DNA of 64,000 nt from Roseiarcus sp963813195 (GTDB lineage: Bacteria > Pseudomonadota > Alphaproteobacteria > Rhizobiales > Beijerinckiaceae): the NCBI GenBank assembly GCA_963813195.1, contig CAWEYC010000017.1, positions 1-64,000 on the forward strand. Direction: 5' to 3'. Under the pieces are notes generated by a model. That model saw only the letters and a program-made list of their open reading frames with translations. It was not told where the DNA came from and ran no database searches. Below, one piece after another: positions 1 to 7,945 of this stretch. The position numbers and the translations under genes were made by a program. The first letter of the stretch is position 1. Each line of letters starts with the position of its first letter.

Positions 1-135
1 TCTTTGACACGGGCGGCGATCGTGATTATCTGAAGTCCCGATGCATCAGCTGCCGGCGTCCATCCGAAAGCGATCACTCCCGACAAGCCTTGGCGGCGCC
101 GGCGGCGCGCGCCAGAAACCTCCTCCCTTGACGAT

Positions 136-2712
136 ATGAACGCTCCCTCGCCGCGGGGCGATTTCCCGCGCCTTATCGCCGTCCTCGGCCCGACCAATAC
201 CGGCAAGACCCATTTGGCGGTGGAGCGCATGCTGGGCTACGGCTCGGGCATGATCGGCCTCCCGCTCCGGCTGCTGGCGAGGGAGATCTACGATCGCATA
301 GTGAAAGCGCGCGGAGCGCGCAGCGTGGCGCTGATCACCGGCGAGGAGAAGATCGTCCCGCCGATGCCGCGCTATTTCGTGTGCACGGTCGAGGCGATGC
401 CGCTCGACCGGAAGGTCGAATTTCTCGCGGTCGACGAAATCCAGCTCTGCGCCGACCCCGAACGGGGGCACGTCTTCACCCACCGCTTGTTGCACGCGCG
501 CGGCACGGCCGAGACGATGCTGATGGGCGCCGCGACCGTCGCGCCGCTGATCCGCCGCCTTTGTCCCCAAGCCGAAATCCAGTCGCGCGACCGATTCTCC
601 CAGCTGATCTACGACGGCCCCAAGAAGCTCACCCGTCTGCCGCGTCGCAGCGCGGTGGTCGCCTTCTCCGCCGATTCCGTCTACGCGATCGCCGAACTGA
701 TCCGCCGCCAACGCGGCGGGGCGGCGGTGGTGATGGGCTCGCTCAGCCCCCGCACGCGCAATGCCCAGGTCGAGCTGTTCCAGTCCGGCGAGGTCGACTT
801 TCTGGTCGCCACCGACGCGATCGGCATGGGGCTGAACATGGATGTCGACCATGTCGCTTTTGCCGGCCTGCGCAAGTTCGACGGGCGGCGCTCCCGCTGG
901 CTCTACGCCCAGGAGATCGGACAGATCGCCGGTCGGGCGGGGCGCTTTCGAAAGGATGGGACCTTCGGCGTGACGGGCGACGCGCCGGACCTCGATCCGG
1001 AGGTAATCGCCGCGGTCGAAGGCCATGTCTTCCCGCCGGCGATGGCGGCTGAATGGCGCAACGCGCAGCTGGATTTCCAATCGCTGCCGGGTTTGATGCG
1101 CTCTCTCGCCGCGCCAGCGCCCATGCCGGGTTTGAGACTCTCCGAGGAAAGCCAGGACGAGACGACTCTGCGCCAATTGTCGACCGACGAGACGGTCGTC
1201 CGCCGCAGTCGCGATCGCGCCAATTTGATGCGCCTGTGGGAGGTCTGCCAGACGCCCGACTTCCGCAAGACCAGCCAGGACGAGCATACACGGCTGATCG
1301 GCGGTGTTTTCGTGCATCTCACCCAAGGCGATCGGCGCATCCCAGAGGATTGGATGCAAAGCCAGTTCGCAAGTCTCGACCGGGTCGACGGCGATATCGA
1401 CGCATTGTCGGCGCGCCTGGCCCGTGTCCGCACGCTCGCCTATGTCGCCAATCGGGGCGATTGGCTGGCCGACTCGCAGGGCTGGCAGGGCCGCGCCCGC
1501 GCGCTGGAAGACCGGCTGTCCGACACGCTGCATCAGTGTCTGATGCAGCGATTCATCGATCGGCGCACCAGCGCCCTGTTGCGCAGCCTCAGTCAGCGCT
1601 CCAATCCGGTTCTCGGCGACATTGGGGCCGATGGGGTGGTGACGGTCGAGGGGCATCTTGTCGGCACCCTCGCCGGCGTCGCCTTCGAGGCGGAGCGCGG
1701 CGCGTCCGCCCTTGAAAATCGCGCTTTGCGCGGCGCGGTGGAGCGGGCGGTGGCGCCGGAGATCGTCCGCCGCCTCGGCGAGCTCGCAGGTGAGAGCGAC
1801 GACGCATTTGCGCTCGAGCCAGGCGGCGCGGTGCTCTGGCGCGGTCACGCGGCCGGCGAGGTCATCGGCGGCGGCCCATTTGCGCCGCGTGTGCGATTGT
1901 TCGGCGAATTCGGCGCGGACGCCGTGCGCGAGCGCGCCGCCAGGCGGCTCGAGGCGTTTGTCGCCGCGGAGGCGAGCCGCCGCTTGTTCGTCCTCCAGCG
2001 GCTGACGGCGGCCATCGCCGATGGACGGCTGAAGGGGCTCGCACGTGGCCTTGCCTATCAGCTCGTCGAGCAATTCGGCGTGCTGGACCGTAGGAAGGCG
2101 GAGACGCAGCTTCGCGCGCTCAGCCAGCGGGAGCGTCGGGCGCTGAAGGCGCTCGGCGTGCGCTTCGGCGCCTTCAGCCTCTACTTGCCCGCCTTGTTGA
2201 CGCCGGAGGCCCAGTTGGTCGGCGCCGTCTTCGCCGAGCTGGCCCGGCCCGGCTGGCGGCCCATCGCCGACGCCTTGACCGCATTGCCTCGTCCCGCGCC
2301 GCCGCCGGAGGCTCTGTCCCTGCGCGGCCTGCGCGCCGTTGGCGGAATGGCCGCGCCGGTTCTGGCGCTTGAGCGGCTCGACGCGATGGCCCGCGCCGCG
2401 CCGGGGCCCTCGGATGGTTCCATTCATTTGACGCCGCAGCTTCTGGCCGGTCTCGGGTGGAACCCGGGCCAGGCCGCACAAATCCTGCGCGCCCTCGGCT
2501 TCGCGCCGGCGGGGAAGGCCGCGCCCACGGAATCGGGCCTCTGGCGCCGCCGCCCGACCTCGGCCATAGCGCCGGCCGGCGCTCCCCGCACTCCCGGCGC
2601 CTCGCCTTTCGCCGCCTTGGCGCCTCTCGTCAGACCGCCGGCTTCGCAAGCTCGTCGCGCGCATCGCAGGCGACGCCGTCGGCGCGCCGCCTCGGGCGGC
2701 GTTTCCGCGTGA
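136..2712 (+). CDS. Suv3-type DExH-box RNA helicase, 858 aa
   Basis: Predicted ATP-dependent superfamily 2 RNA helicase of the SUV3 type found in alphaproteobacteria and mitochondria, where the family acts in RNA turnover. Seen: Walker A GPTNTGKTH near residues 18-26, DEIQ motif II near residue 100, and motif VI QIAGRAGRF near residue 263. A long C-terminal half has no motif I recognise apart from a basic Arg-rich tail. The ATG at 136 starts just before the first conserved block, and its ribosome binding site is weak. Its stop overlaps the GTG of the next gene (GTGA), so the two are probably translationally coupled. Pairing of this helicase with a small S4 protein is common in Hyphomicrobiales. 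The cellular role here is inferred from the family. Confidence 0.9.
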   Translation: MNAPSPRGDFPRLIAVLGPTNTGKTHLAVERMLGYGSGMIGLPLRLLAREIYDRIVKARGARSVALITGEEKIVPPMPRYFVCTVEAMPLDRKVEFLAVDEIQLCADPERGHVFTHRLLHARGTAETMLMGAATVAPLIRRLCPQAEIQSRDRFSQLIYDGPKKLTRLPRRSAVVAFSADSVYAIAELIRRQRGGAAVVMGSLSPRTRNAQVELFQSGEVDFLVATDAIGMGLNMDVDHVAFAGLRKFDGRRSRWLYAQEIGQIAGRAGRFRKDGTFGVTGDAPDLDPEVIAAVEGHVFPPAMAAEWRNAQLDFQSLPGLMRSLAAPAPMPGLRLSEESQDETTLRQLSTDETVVRRSRDRANLMRLWEVCQTPDFRKTSQDEHTRLIGGVFVHLTQGDRRIPEDWMQSQFASLDRVDGDIDALSARLARVRTLAYVANRGDWLADSQGWQGRARALEDRLSDTLHQCLMQRFIDRRTSALLRSLSQRSNPVLGDIGADGVVTVEGHLVGTLAGVAFEAERGASALENRALRGAVERAVAPEIVRRLGELAGESDDAFALEPGGAVLWRGHAAGEVIGGGPFAPRVRLFGEFGADAVRERAARRLEAFVAAEASRRLFVLQRLTAAIADGRLKGLARGLAYQLVEQFGVLDRRKAETQLRALSQRERRALKALGVRFGAFSLYLPALLTPEAQLVGAVFAELARPGWRPIADALTALPRPAPPPEALSLRGLRAVGGMAAPVLALERLDAMARAAPGPSDGSIHLTPQLLAGLGWNPGQAAQILRALGFAPAGKAAPTESGLWRRRPTSAIAPAGAPRTPGASPFAALAPLVRPPASQARRAHRRRRRRRAASGGVSA

Positions 2713-2996
2713 GCGAGACCGCCGAGACGTGCCGTGTCGACGTCTGGCTGTGGCGCGCTCGCTTCTTTAAGACCCGCAGCCTCGCCGCGCGCGTCGTCGA
2801 GCAGGGCGGCGTACGCCTGTCGCGAGGCGACGTCCGGATCGCTCTGGAGAAGCCGAGCCGCATGGTGCGCGGCGGCGACATTCTCGTCTTCTCGGTCGGA
2901 GCCCGATGGCTGACGGTGCGGATCGAGGCGCTCGGCGTGCGCCGCGGACCGGCGCCGGAAGCCCGGGCGCTCTACAGCGTGGTGGACAATTTCTGA
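2709..2996 (+). CDS. S4-domain RNA-binding protein (Hsp15/HslR-like), 95 aa
   Basis: Small RNA-binding protein of the HslR/Hsp15 family. In E. coli Hsp15 handles stalled 50S subunits that carry nascent chain-tRNA. Seen: the S4 fold signature DVWLWRARFFKTRSLAARVV, then a GGVRLSRGDVRIALEKPSR segment and VRGGDILVF. The GTG at 2709 overlaps the helicase stop codon (GTGA) and puts the start about ten residues before the S4 domain, the usual architecture. The reading frame stays open upstream to about 2457, but that part runs inside the helicase gene and looks non-coding. Length fits small alphaproteobacterial S4 proteins. The ribosomal role is family knowledge, not shown here. Confidence 0.88.
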   Translation: MSETAETCRVDVWLWRARFFKTRSLAARVVEQGGVRLSRGDVRIALEKPSRMVRGGDILVFSVGARWLTVRIEALGVRRGPAPEARALYSVVDNF

Positions 2997-3632
2997 CGCC
3001 AGCGGCGAACGCCGCGCATTTCCACGGGACGAAACGGCGCGCCGGCAACCTACTCCGCGGCGCTTCACATGGGCGTTATATCGCTGGTCTTATGTCAATG
3101 ATTGCTTTGCGCGGCGATCGACGATGTCGTGCTCCGCGCGCCCTGGGGCGCCGACAGCGTCTGGGCGCGCCATGGCATGGTCCGCACGTTTCAACAGGAT
3201 TCGACCAGCGGCGACAGATTCTACGAGATTGTTTCACGCCTGCAAGGCGACCCGGGACCCAACCGCGACTGCCTCCTGCTCGCCTATTATTACCCTTGCG
3301 CTCGGCTTCGAAGGTCGCCTCCGTATCCATCCGCAATGTCTGCCGGAGATCAGACGTGTGCACGACGATGTTCTTCATAGTCTTCGCGGCGAGCCGCTCG
3401 GCGCAATGGCGAGGCGTCGCAGTCGCGGACCGCGCGCCGCCGTTGTCGACGGGGGTCCTCGTCGGCTGCGGCGTGGCGGCGCTCGCGGGAATCTTTTCGC
3501 GCTGAATAGCGCGATCGAACGACGCTCCGAGATCGTCGCAGCGGCGCTCTCCTCGGCGCCGCCGCGCCCGCCAGCGCGAGCGTAACGGGACTCGACACGC
3601 TTTCGGGAGTCCGCCGCGAGGAGAATGGCGCC
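2997..3632 (+). other. Gene-poor stretch, possibly decayed coding DNA
   Basis: No full gene is recognised in these 636 bases. Short plausible peptides occur in different plus-strand frames. A stretch near 3120-3300 reads like folded protein but lacks a good start and runs into a low-quality tail. From ATG 3368 to the stop at 3503-3505 a 45-codon reading frame ends in a hydrophobic segment, VLVGCGVAALAGIF. From about 3510 a further frame without ATG resembles a signal-peptide end (LLGAAAPASAS) and continues into the next entry. This looks more like frameshifted remnants than intact genes, but it is a reading by eye. Confidence 0.35.
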
Positions 3633-3869
3633 TTGGCCGTCGATCTGGCGGATGGGCGCCGCCTGCACGCCAGCTTCCGCACGATCGCCCAAATGCCGGC
3701 GACCTTCGGCGCGCGAGAGGCGCTGCGCTACGATCTCGAAGGGCGGGCGGTCATCGGCGCGGAGAGCCTCGGTCTCGCCGCGCACGCCGTCGTCGACGTC
3801 AAGACGCGCGCGTTTCTCGACGTCGCCTGCGAAATCCGCTGGCGCGACAAAAAGAGCCAGGAATCCTGA
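3633..3869 (+). CDS. Small hypothetical protein, 78 aa (start uncertain)
   Basis: I do not recognise this protein. The TTG at 3633 follows GAGGAG with a spacing of about nine bases. The frame is open further upstream to about 3510 without any ATG or GTG, so the gene may be the 3' part of a damaged longer one. The product has a regular beta-rich look (AVDLADGRRLHASF, RAVIGAESLG, HAVVDVKTRAFLDVACEIRW) and no membrane segment. It ends 10 bases before the small secreted protein gene, so the two could be co-transcribed. A competing frame from ATG 3625 is rich in Arg and Ser and looks like a shadow. Confidence 0.4.
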   Translation: MAVDLADGRRLHASFRTIAQMPATFGAREALRYDLEGRAVIGAESLGLAAHAVVDVKTRAFLDVACEIRWRDKKSQES

Positions 3870-3879
3870 AGGCGCGCCG

Positions 3880-4188
3880 ATGAAGACGAATGCGATCGCC
3901 GGCTTGCTCGTTGCGTTGATGTCGTGCGTCGCCGCCTCGAGCCATGCTCGCGCTCAGACGGAAGACCTCGACGCAGTGGTGCAATCCGGCGTTTGTCCCA
4001 GCGACACCTCGCCCTCCGACATGGTCAAATACGCCGACCATTGCGCGGGCATGGACGAAGCCTGCGCCGTGAACGATTCCGGCTGCTTCGAGGACGCGAG
4101 GCGATGCTGGGACGAGGTCAACCGGATCAACAAACAGATTTTCAAGTACAACGAATTCGTTCGAGAGTGCGCGGCGCATCGCAAGTAG
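3880..4188 (+). CDS. Small secreted protein with several cysteines, 102 aa
   Basis: Unrecognised exported protein. The N-terminus is a typical Sec signal peptide (MKTNAIAGLLVALMSCVAAS, probable cleavage after SHARA). The mature part is about 75 residues and has six cysteines, in the contexts SGVCPS, DHCAG, EACAV, GCFED, RCWDE and RECAA, which suggests disulfide bonds in the periplasm. The ATG at 3880 places the signal peptide at the very start of the protein. It is convergent with boxR and only 22 bases from it. No family could be named; similar short cysteine-rich exported proteins are frequent in Hyphomicrobiales. Confidence 0.65.
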   Translation: MKTNAIAGLLVALMSCVAASSHARAQTEDLDAVVQSGVCPSDTSPSDMVKYADHCAGMDEACAVNDSGCFEDARRCWDEVNRINKQIFKYNEFVRECAAHRK

Positions 4189-4210
4189 CCGGCGAGTTGG
4201 GCGCTCGTCC

Positions 4211-5125
4211 TCAGACGATGCCGAGCTTGCGCACCGCCTGCACGAGATCGCTGGCGCTCTCTTCAAGCGAGCGCCCAGTCGTGTCGACGACGCTTTCGGC
4301 CTTGGCGTAGAGCGCCTCGCGACTCGTCAGGATCGACCTGAGCTCCTCCATCGCTTTGGGATTGCCCGCCATCGGCCGCTCGTCGCCCTGCTCGACGACG
4401 CGCTTCATGTGCGTTTCGGGCGGCGCCTTCAGCCAGATCGTATGGAAATTGCGCAAGAGGAAGGCGAATGTCTCGGGTTCGGAGACGATGCCGCCGGCGA
4501 CCGCCAGCACCACCGAATCGGTCGTCGCCACGACCCGCTCCAGCGCCTGACGCTCCAGCCGCCGATAGCCCTCCTGGCCGTAGAGCGCCATCACGTCGGT
4601 GACGGGCATGCCGCTCTGTTCCTCGATGTCGCGGTTGAGTTCGACGAAGGGCAGCGACAGCGCGGCGCCGACACGGCGTCCCAGCGTCGACTTGCCCGCG
4701 CCGCGCAAGCCGATGAGGCTGACGCGCTGGCGGCGCAAGTGTTCGGGTTGGCCCGGCAGCAGGATCGCCATCACTTTTTGGCGCTGCTCGCTGGTGGCGG
4801 AACGATAGAGCTCGCCGAATTTGGCGACCTCCGACCCCCAGGGATCGTCCTCGCCGACGAGCCATTCGACGCGGTGATCGAGCGCCTGCGCGACCTTGTG
4901 CAGCAGGGCGATGGAAATGTTGCCGCCGCCGTTCTCCAATTGGGCGAGATAGCGCTGGGACACGCCGGACAATTCCGAAAGCACGCGCCGCGCGATTCCC
5001 TTGCGCTGGCGGGCCTTGCGAACGCGCTCGCCGACCGTGGCGATGAAGGCGTCAACCTCCTCGGAGCGCTCGGATGGCGCTCCGTCGTGGATCAAATCGC
5101 CGCGGAAGTTGGTGATTTCATTCAT
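4211..5125 (-). CDS. boxR: BoxR, benzoyl-CoA-responsive regulator (XRE HTH fused to shikimate-kinase-like domain), 304 aa
   Basis: Transcriptional regulator of the aerobic benzoyl-CoA pathway. In characterised members (BoxR/BzdR family) the N-terminal helix-turn-helix binds TGCA-type operators and the shikimate-kinase-like domain senses benzoyl-CoA. Seen: XRE-type HTH at about residues 30-85 (RKGIARRVLSELSGVSQRYL) and a linker. A kinase-like domain follows from about residue 133, with P-loop GLRGAGKST at 139-147, the pair LNRDIEEQSG and an RPMAGNP segment. It is the last gene of the box cluster, 102 bases downstream of boxA on the same strand, and may have its own promoter; a single TGCA lies at 5179-5182. 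Role from family and context, identity confident. Confidence 0.92.
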   Translation of the reverse strand: MNEITNFRGDLIHDGAPSERSEEVDAFIATVGERVRKARQRKGIARRVLSELSGVSQRYLAQLENGGGNISIALLHKVAQALDHRVEWLVGEDDPWGSEVAKFGELYRSATSEQRQKVMAILLPGQPEHLRRQRVSLIGLRGAGKSTLGRRVGAALSLPFVELNRDIEEQSGMPVTDVMALYGQEGYRRLERQALERVVATTDSVVLAVAGGIVSEPETFAFLLRNFHTIWLKAPPETHMKRVVEQGDERPMAGNPKAMEELRSILTSREALYAKAESVVDTTGRSLEESASDLVQAVRKLGIV

Positions 5126-5227
5126 GCCCGGCTCACATAGGAACTATATCGCCTATTTTCACGCCGACCCAAGCGCGATGCAATATATTTCCGCTCGGTA
5201 GCCGATTGGCCGAATGCGGCGAGGCCG

Positions 5228-6424
5228 TCAATAGGTCTCGATGTGATAGCGGCCTTCCTCGCGCATCGCGTCACGCAAGCTGCGCCATTGCACGCCGATG
5301 CCCTCGGCGATGCTGCCGAGCGCCTCTTCGACGCCCTTCTCCATCGCGCGCAAGCCGCAAATATAGACATAGGCGTTGGGATCGGTGAGCAGATCGGCGA
5401 TCGCCTCTTGCTCCTCGCGGAGCTTGTCCTGCACGTAACGCTTCGGGCGTCCCTCGACGCGGCTGAAGACGAGATGCTTCTTCAGGAGCGTATCGGGGAC
5501 TTTGTTCAGCGGGCCGAAATAGGGCAGCGATTCCGGCGTGCGGGCGCCGAACACCAGCGTCATGCTCGCCGATTTGTCCGCGCCGTTGCGCTGCCGGCGC
5601 ATGGTGAAGGCGCGGAACGGCGCCGAACCTGTGCCGGTGCAGATCATCAGCAGCCGCGCCTTGGGGTCGTTCGGCATCAGGAAGGTCGCGCCGAACGGGC
5701 CGACGAGGCGCACTTTATCGCCCTTCTGGAGATTGCAGACGTAGTTCGATCCCACTCCGTTCGGCTCGCGCTTCACCGTCAAGGAGATATTGTTGAAGTT
5801 GGGCCGCTCGCCGTCGCGCGGGCTCGACACGGAATAGAGGCGCGGCAGAAACGACTTCCCTTCGGCGTCGAGGCCGGGGGGAACGATCCCGACGCTCTGG
5901 CCCTCGAGCACCGGAAAAGGCTGGCCGCCGAGGTCGAGAATGATATGGCGCACGTCGCTGTCGGCGCCATCGGCGGTGAGCCGGTAGTTGCCCTGCACCG
6001 TCGCTTCGGCGGGCTTGCCCGGCGTGTAGAGATTGACCGTCGGCTTGGACGCCGAATTCGGCGTCCTCGACCTGCCGCCGGCGCCGCCATGAGCCTCCGC
6101 CAGGAGTTGAGCCACGTCGGCGTCGAGCGCTTCGATCGCGCCGTCACCCGCCGCCGTCGCATCGGCAAGAGCCTTCTGCTCCGGCAGTTCCCGCCAAGTG
6201 TATTGGTCGGCCAGCGAATATGGCGTCTCCACGACGCGCCAATGGTCGATCGATCCGGTCGGGCAGGGCGCGATGCAATCCATGCAGAAGTTGCACTTGG
6301 ACGCGTCGACGACGACGTTGACGCCGTCGTGCTCGATCGCCTGCGCCGGACACATGCTCTCACAAGTGTAGCACCGGATGCAGATTTCCGGATCGATCAC
6401 ATGCTGCTTGACTGGCTGGTTCAT
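5228..6424 (-). CDS. boxA: BoxA, reductase component of benzoyl-CoA 2,3-epoxidase, 398 aa
   Basis: Electron-supplying reductase of the benzoyl-CoA 2,3-epoxidase. The family takes electrons from NADPH through FAD and two [4Fe-4S] clusters and hands them to BoxB. Seen: two ferredoxin motifs with Cys 15, 18, 21, 25 and Cys 44, 47, 50, 54; a variable linker to about residue 125; a ferredoxin-NADP reductase module with the FAD motif RLYSVSS; the NADPH motif GTGSAPFRAF; and a C-terminal YICGLRAMEKGVEEAL block ending in Tyr, as in plant-type reductases. It begins 16 bases after boxB, so the two are surely in one operon. Length is typical. Confidence 0.95.
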   Translation of the reverse strand: MNQPVKQHVIDPEICIRCYTCESMCPAQAIEHDGVNVVVDASKCNFCMDCIAPCPTGSIDHWRVVETPYSLADQYTWRELPEQKALADATAAGDGAIEALDADVAQLLAEAHGGAGGRSRTPNSASKPTVNLYTPGKPAEATVQGNYRLTADGADSDVRHIILDLGGQPFPVLEGQSVGIVPPGLDAEGKSFLPRLYSVSSPRDGERPNFNNISLTVKREPNGVGSNYVCNLQKGDKVRLVGPFGATFLMPNDPKARLLMICTGTGSAPFRAFTMRRQRNGADKSASMTLVFGARTPESLPYFGPLNKVPDTLLKKHLVFSRVEGRPKRYVQDKLREEQEAIADLLTDPNAYVYICGLRAMEKGVEEALGSIAEGIGVQWRSLRDAMREEGRYHIETY

Positions 6425-6440
6425 GGCACTCGCCTCGCCC

Positions 6441-7892
6441 TCACGCCATATGAAGTTTCACGTATTCGAAGTCGCCGGGCTTGTTGTCGATACCGACCTT
6501 CGGCGGCGCGATCCAGCCCGCGTATCGGCCGGGCTCGAGGCATTGCTTCATCAACGATTGGATGAAGTCGCCGTCCGCGTTGTTGGGCAGCCAGTCGGCG
6601 ATCTTCTCGTCAAATTCCTTGCCGCCGACGACCTTGCCCTCGGGGTCGACCAGCTTGCCCGCGAAGACGCCGATCTTGCGATTGAAGCCTTCATGAGGCA
6701 GCTTCAGTTCGAACTTGACGCCCGAGCTTTCGATAATCTTGTTCCAGCGCCCGACGCCGCCCGCCGCATCGCGCGTGTAATCGTCGCGCAGGCGCATGTT
6801 GATCGCGGTCAGCGCAGGCGCCTCGACGACCCTGATCTCGCCGTCGACGAACTGGCACACGGGATAGGTGGCGCCGCCGAGCCTGTGGTCGTCTTCCAGC
6901 CGATGCTCCATGTATCGGCCCTTGACGCCCGCGTTGAACGCGTTCGCGGCATTGGTCGAGACTTCCTGCCCGAACAGATCGAGCGAAAGCGTGTAGTGCA
7001 GGTTGAGCTTCTTCTGGAGGGTCGGCAGGTCGATGACGCCGAGTGCGCGCACCCGCTCGATCTCGTAGGGATCGTCGATGCCGGCCTGCTTCATCGCTTC
7101 GCAGGTGCGCTGGATCGTGCGGCCGACGCCGGTCTCGCCGACGAACATGTGGTGAGCCTCTTCAGTCAGCATGAAGCGGCAGGTGCGCGACAGCGGATCG
7201 AAGCCGGACTGCGCGAGGCTTTCGAGTTGCATCTTGCCGTCGCGGTCGGTGAAGTAGGTGAACATGAAGAAGGAGAGCCAGTCCGGCGTCTCCTCGTTGA
7301 AGGCGCCGAGCATGCGCGGGGCTTCTTCGGAGCCGGAGCTGCGCCGCAGGAGATCGTCCGCCTCCTCGCGGCCGTCGGCGCCGAAATATTTGTGCAGGAG
7401 ATAGACCATCGCCCAGAGGTGGCGGCCTTCCTCGACGTTCACCTGGAAGAGGTTGCGCATGTCGTAGAGCGACGGCGCCGTCCTGCCGAGGAAGCGCTGC
7501 TGCTCGACCGATGCGGGCTCGGTGTCGCCTTGGATGACGATGAGCCGGCGCATCATGGCGCGATATTCGCCGGGAACGTCCTGCCACGCCTTTTCGCCGG
7601 CATGCTCGCCGCACGGGATCCGGCGATCCTCGACTTGCGGCGCGAGCAATATGCCCCAGCGGTATTCCGGCATTTTCACATAGTCGAACTTCGCCCAGCC
7701 CTTCGGGTCGACGCTGACGGCGGTGCGCAGATAGACCATGCTCTTCTGGAACTGTTCCGGAATCAGGTCGTTCCACCAGTTGATGTAACCGGGATGCCAC
7801 TTTTCGAGCGCCTTGAGCACCCGCTTGTCCGCGGACAGGCCGACGTTGTTCGGGATCAGTGTGTCATAGCTGACATTGAGAAGTTCGCTCAT
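6441..7892 (-). CDS. boxB: BoxB, di-iron oxygenase component of benzoyl-CoA 2,3-epoxidase, 483 aa
   Basis: Class I di-iron monooxygenase that converts benzoyl-CoA to its 2,3-epoxide with O2 and electrons from BoxA. Seen: the two helix motifs that carry iron ligands, EEGRHLW at about residues 149-155 and EEAHHMF at about 239-245. Their Glu and His positions fit the ligand numbering I recall for characterised BoxB. Length equals the family norm. It lies between boxC (53 bases upstream) and boxA (16 bases downstream). The short gap from boxC holds a dispersed palindrome, which may change the ratio of the BoxC and BoxBA messages. Cytoplasmic soluble enzyme. Confidence 0.95.
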   Translation of the reverse strand: MSELLNVSYDTLIPNNVGLSADKRVLKALEKWHPGYINWWNDLIPEQFQKSMVYLRTAVSVDPKGWAKFDYVKMPEYRWGILLAPQVEDRRIPCGEHAGEKAWQDVPGEYRAMMRRLIVIQGDTEPASVEQQRFLGRTAPSLYDMRNLFQVNVEEGRHLWAMVYLLHKYFGADGREEADDLLRRSSGSEEAPRMLGAFNEETPDWLSFFMFTYFTDRDGKMQLESLAQSGFDPLSRTCRFMLTEEAHHMFVGETGVGRTIQRTCEAMKQAGIDDPYEIERVRALGVIDLPTLQKKLNLHYTLSLDLFGQEVSTNAANAFNAGVKGRYMEHRLEDDHRLGGATYPVCQFVDGEIRVVEAPALTAINMRLRDDYTRDAAGGVGRWNKIIESSGVKFELKLPHEGFNRKIGVFAGKLVDPEGKVVGGKEFDEKIADWLPNNADGDFIQSLMKQCLEPGRYAGWIAPPKVGIDNKPGDFEYVKLHMA

Positions 7893-7915
7893 CGCTCAAG
7901 CTCCATGTTCAAACT

Positions 7916-7945
7916 TTCTTCTCCCGCAAGGAGCGGGGGAGGGGG
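7916..7945. repeat. Dispersed CTTCTCCCGC palindrome between boxC and boxB
   Basis: Imperfect inverted repeat CTTCTCCCGC / GCGGGGGAGG with a short loop, directly after the boxC stop codon. The same family recurs at 12305, 24679, 27208, 27251 and 41688. It could form a hairpin in the boxCBA message. No T-run follows, so I do not call a terminator. Confidence 0.7.

Noticed and set aside
1..135. 3' end of an upstream gene at the left edge
   Set aside because: Short frames at the edge end at different stops and none has a recognisable tail.
46..2664. Very long reading frame on the minus strand opposite the helicase gene
   Set aside because: Arg/Gln/Ala-rich product without any family motif; the plus strand holds clear helicase motifs. 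High-GC codon bias keeps the opposite frame open.
3625..3879. In-frame upstream extension of the small secreted protein from ATG 3625
   Set aside because: It would hide the signal peptide behind 85 Arg/Ser-rich residues; ATG 3880 places the signal peptide at the start.
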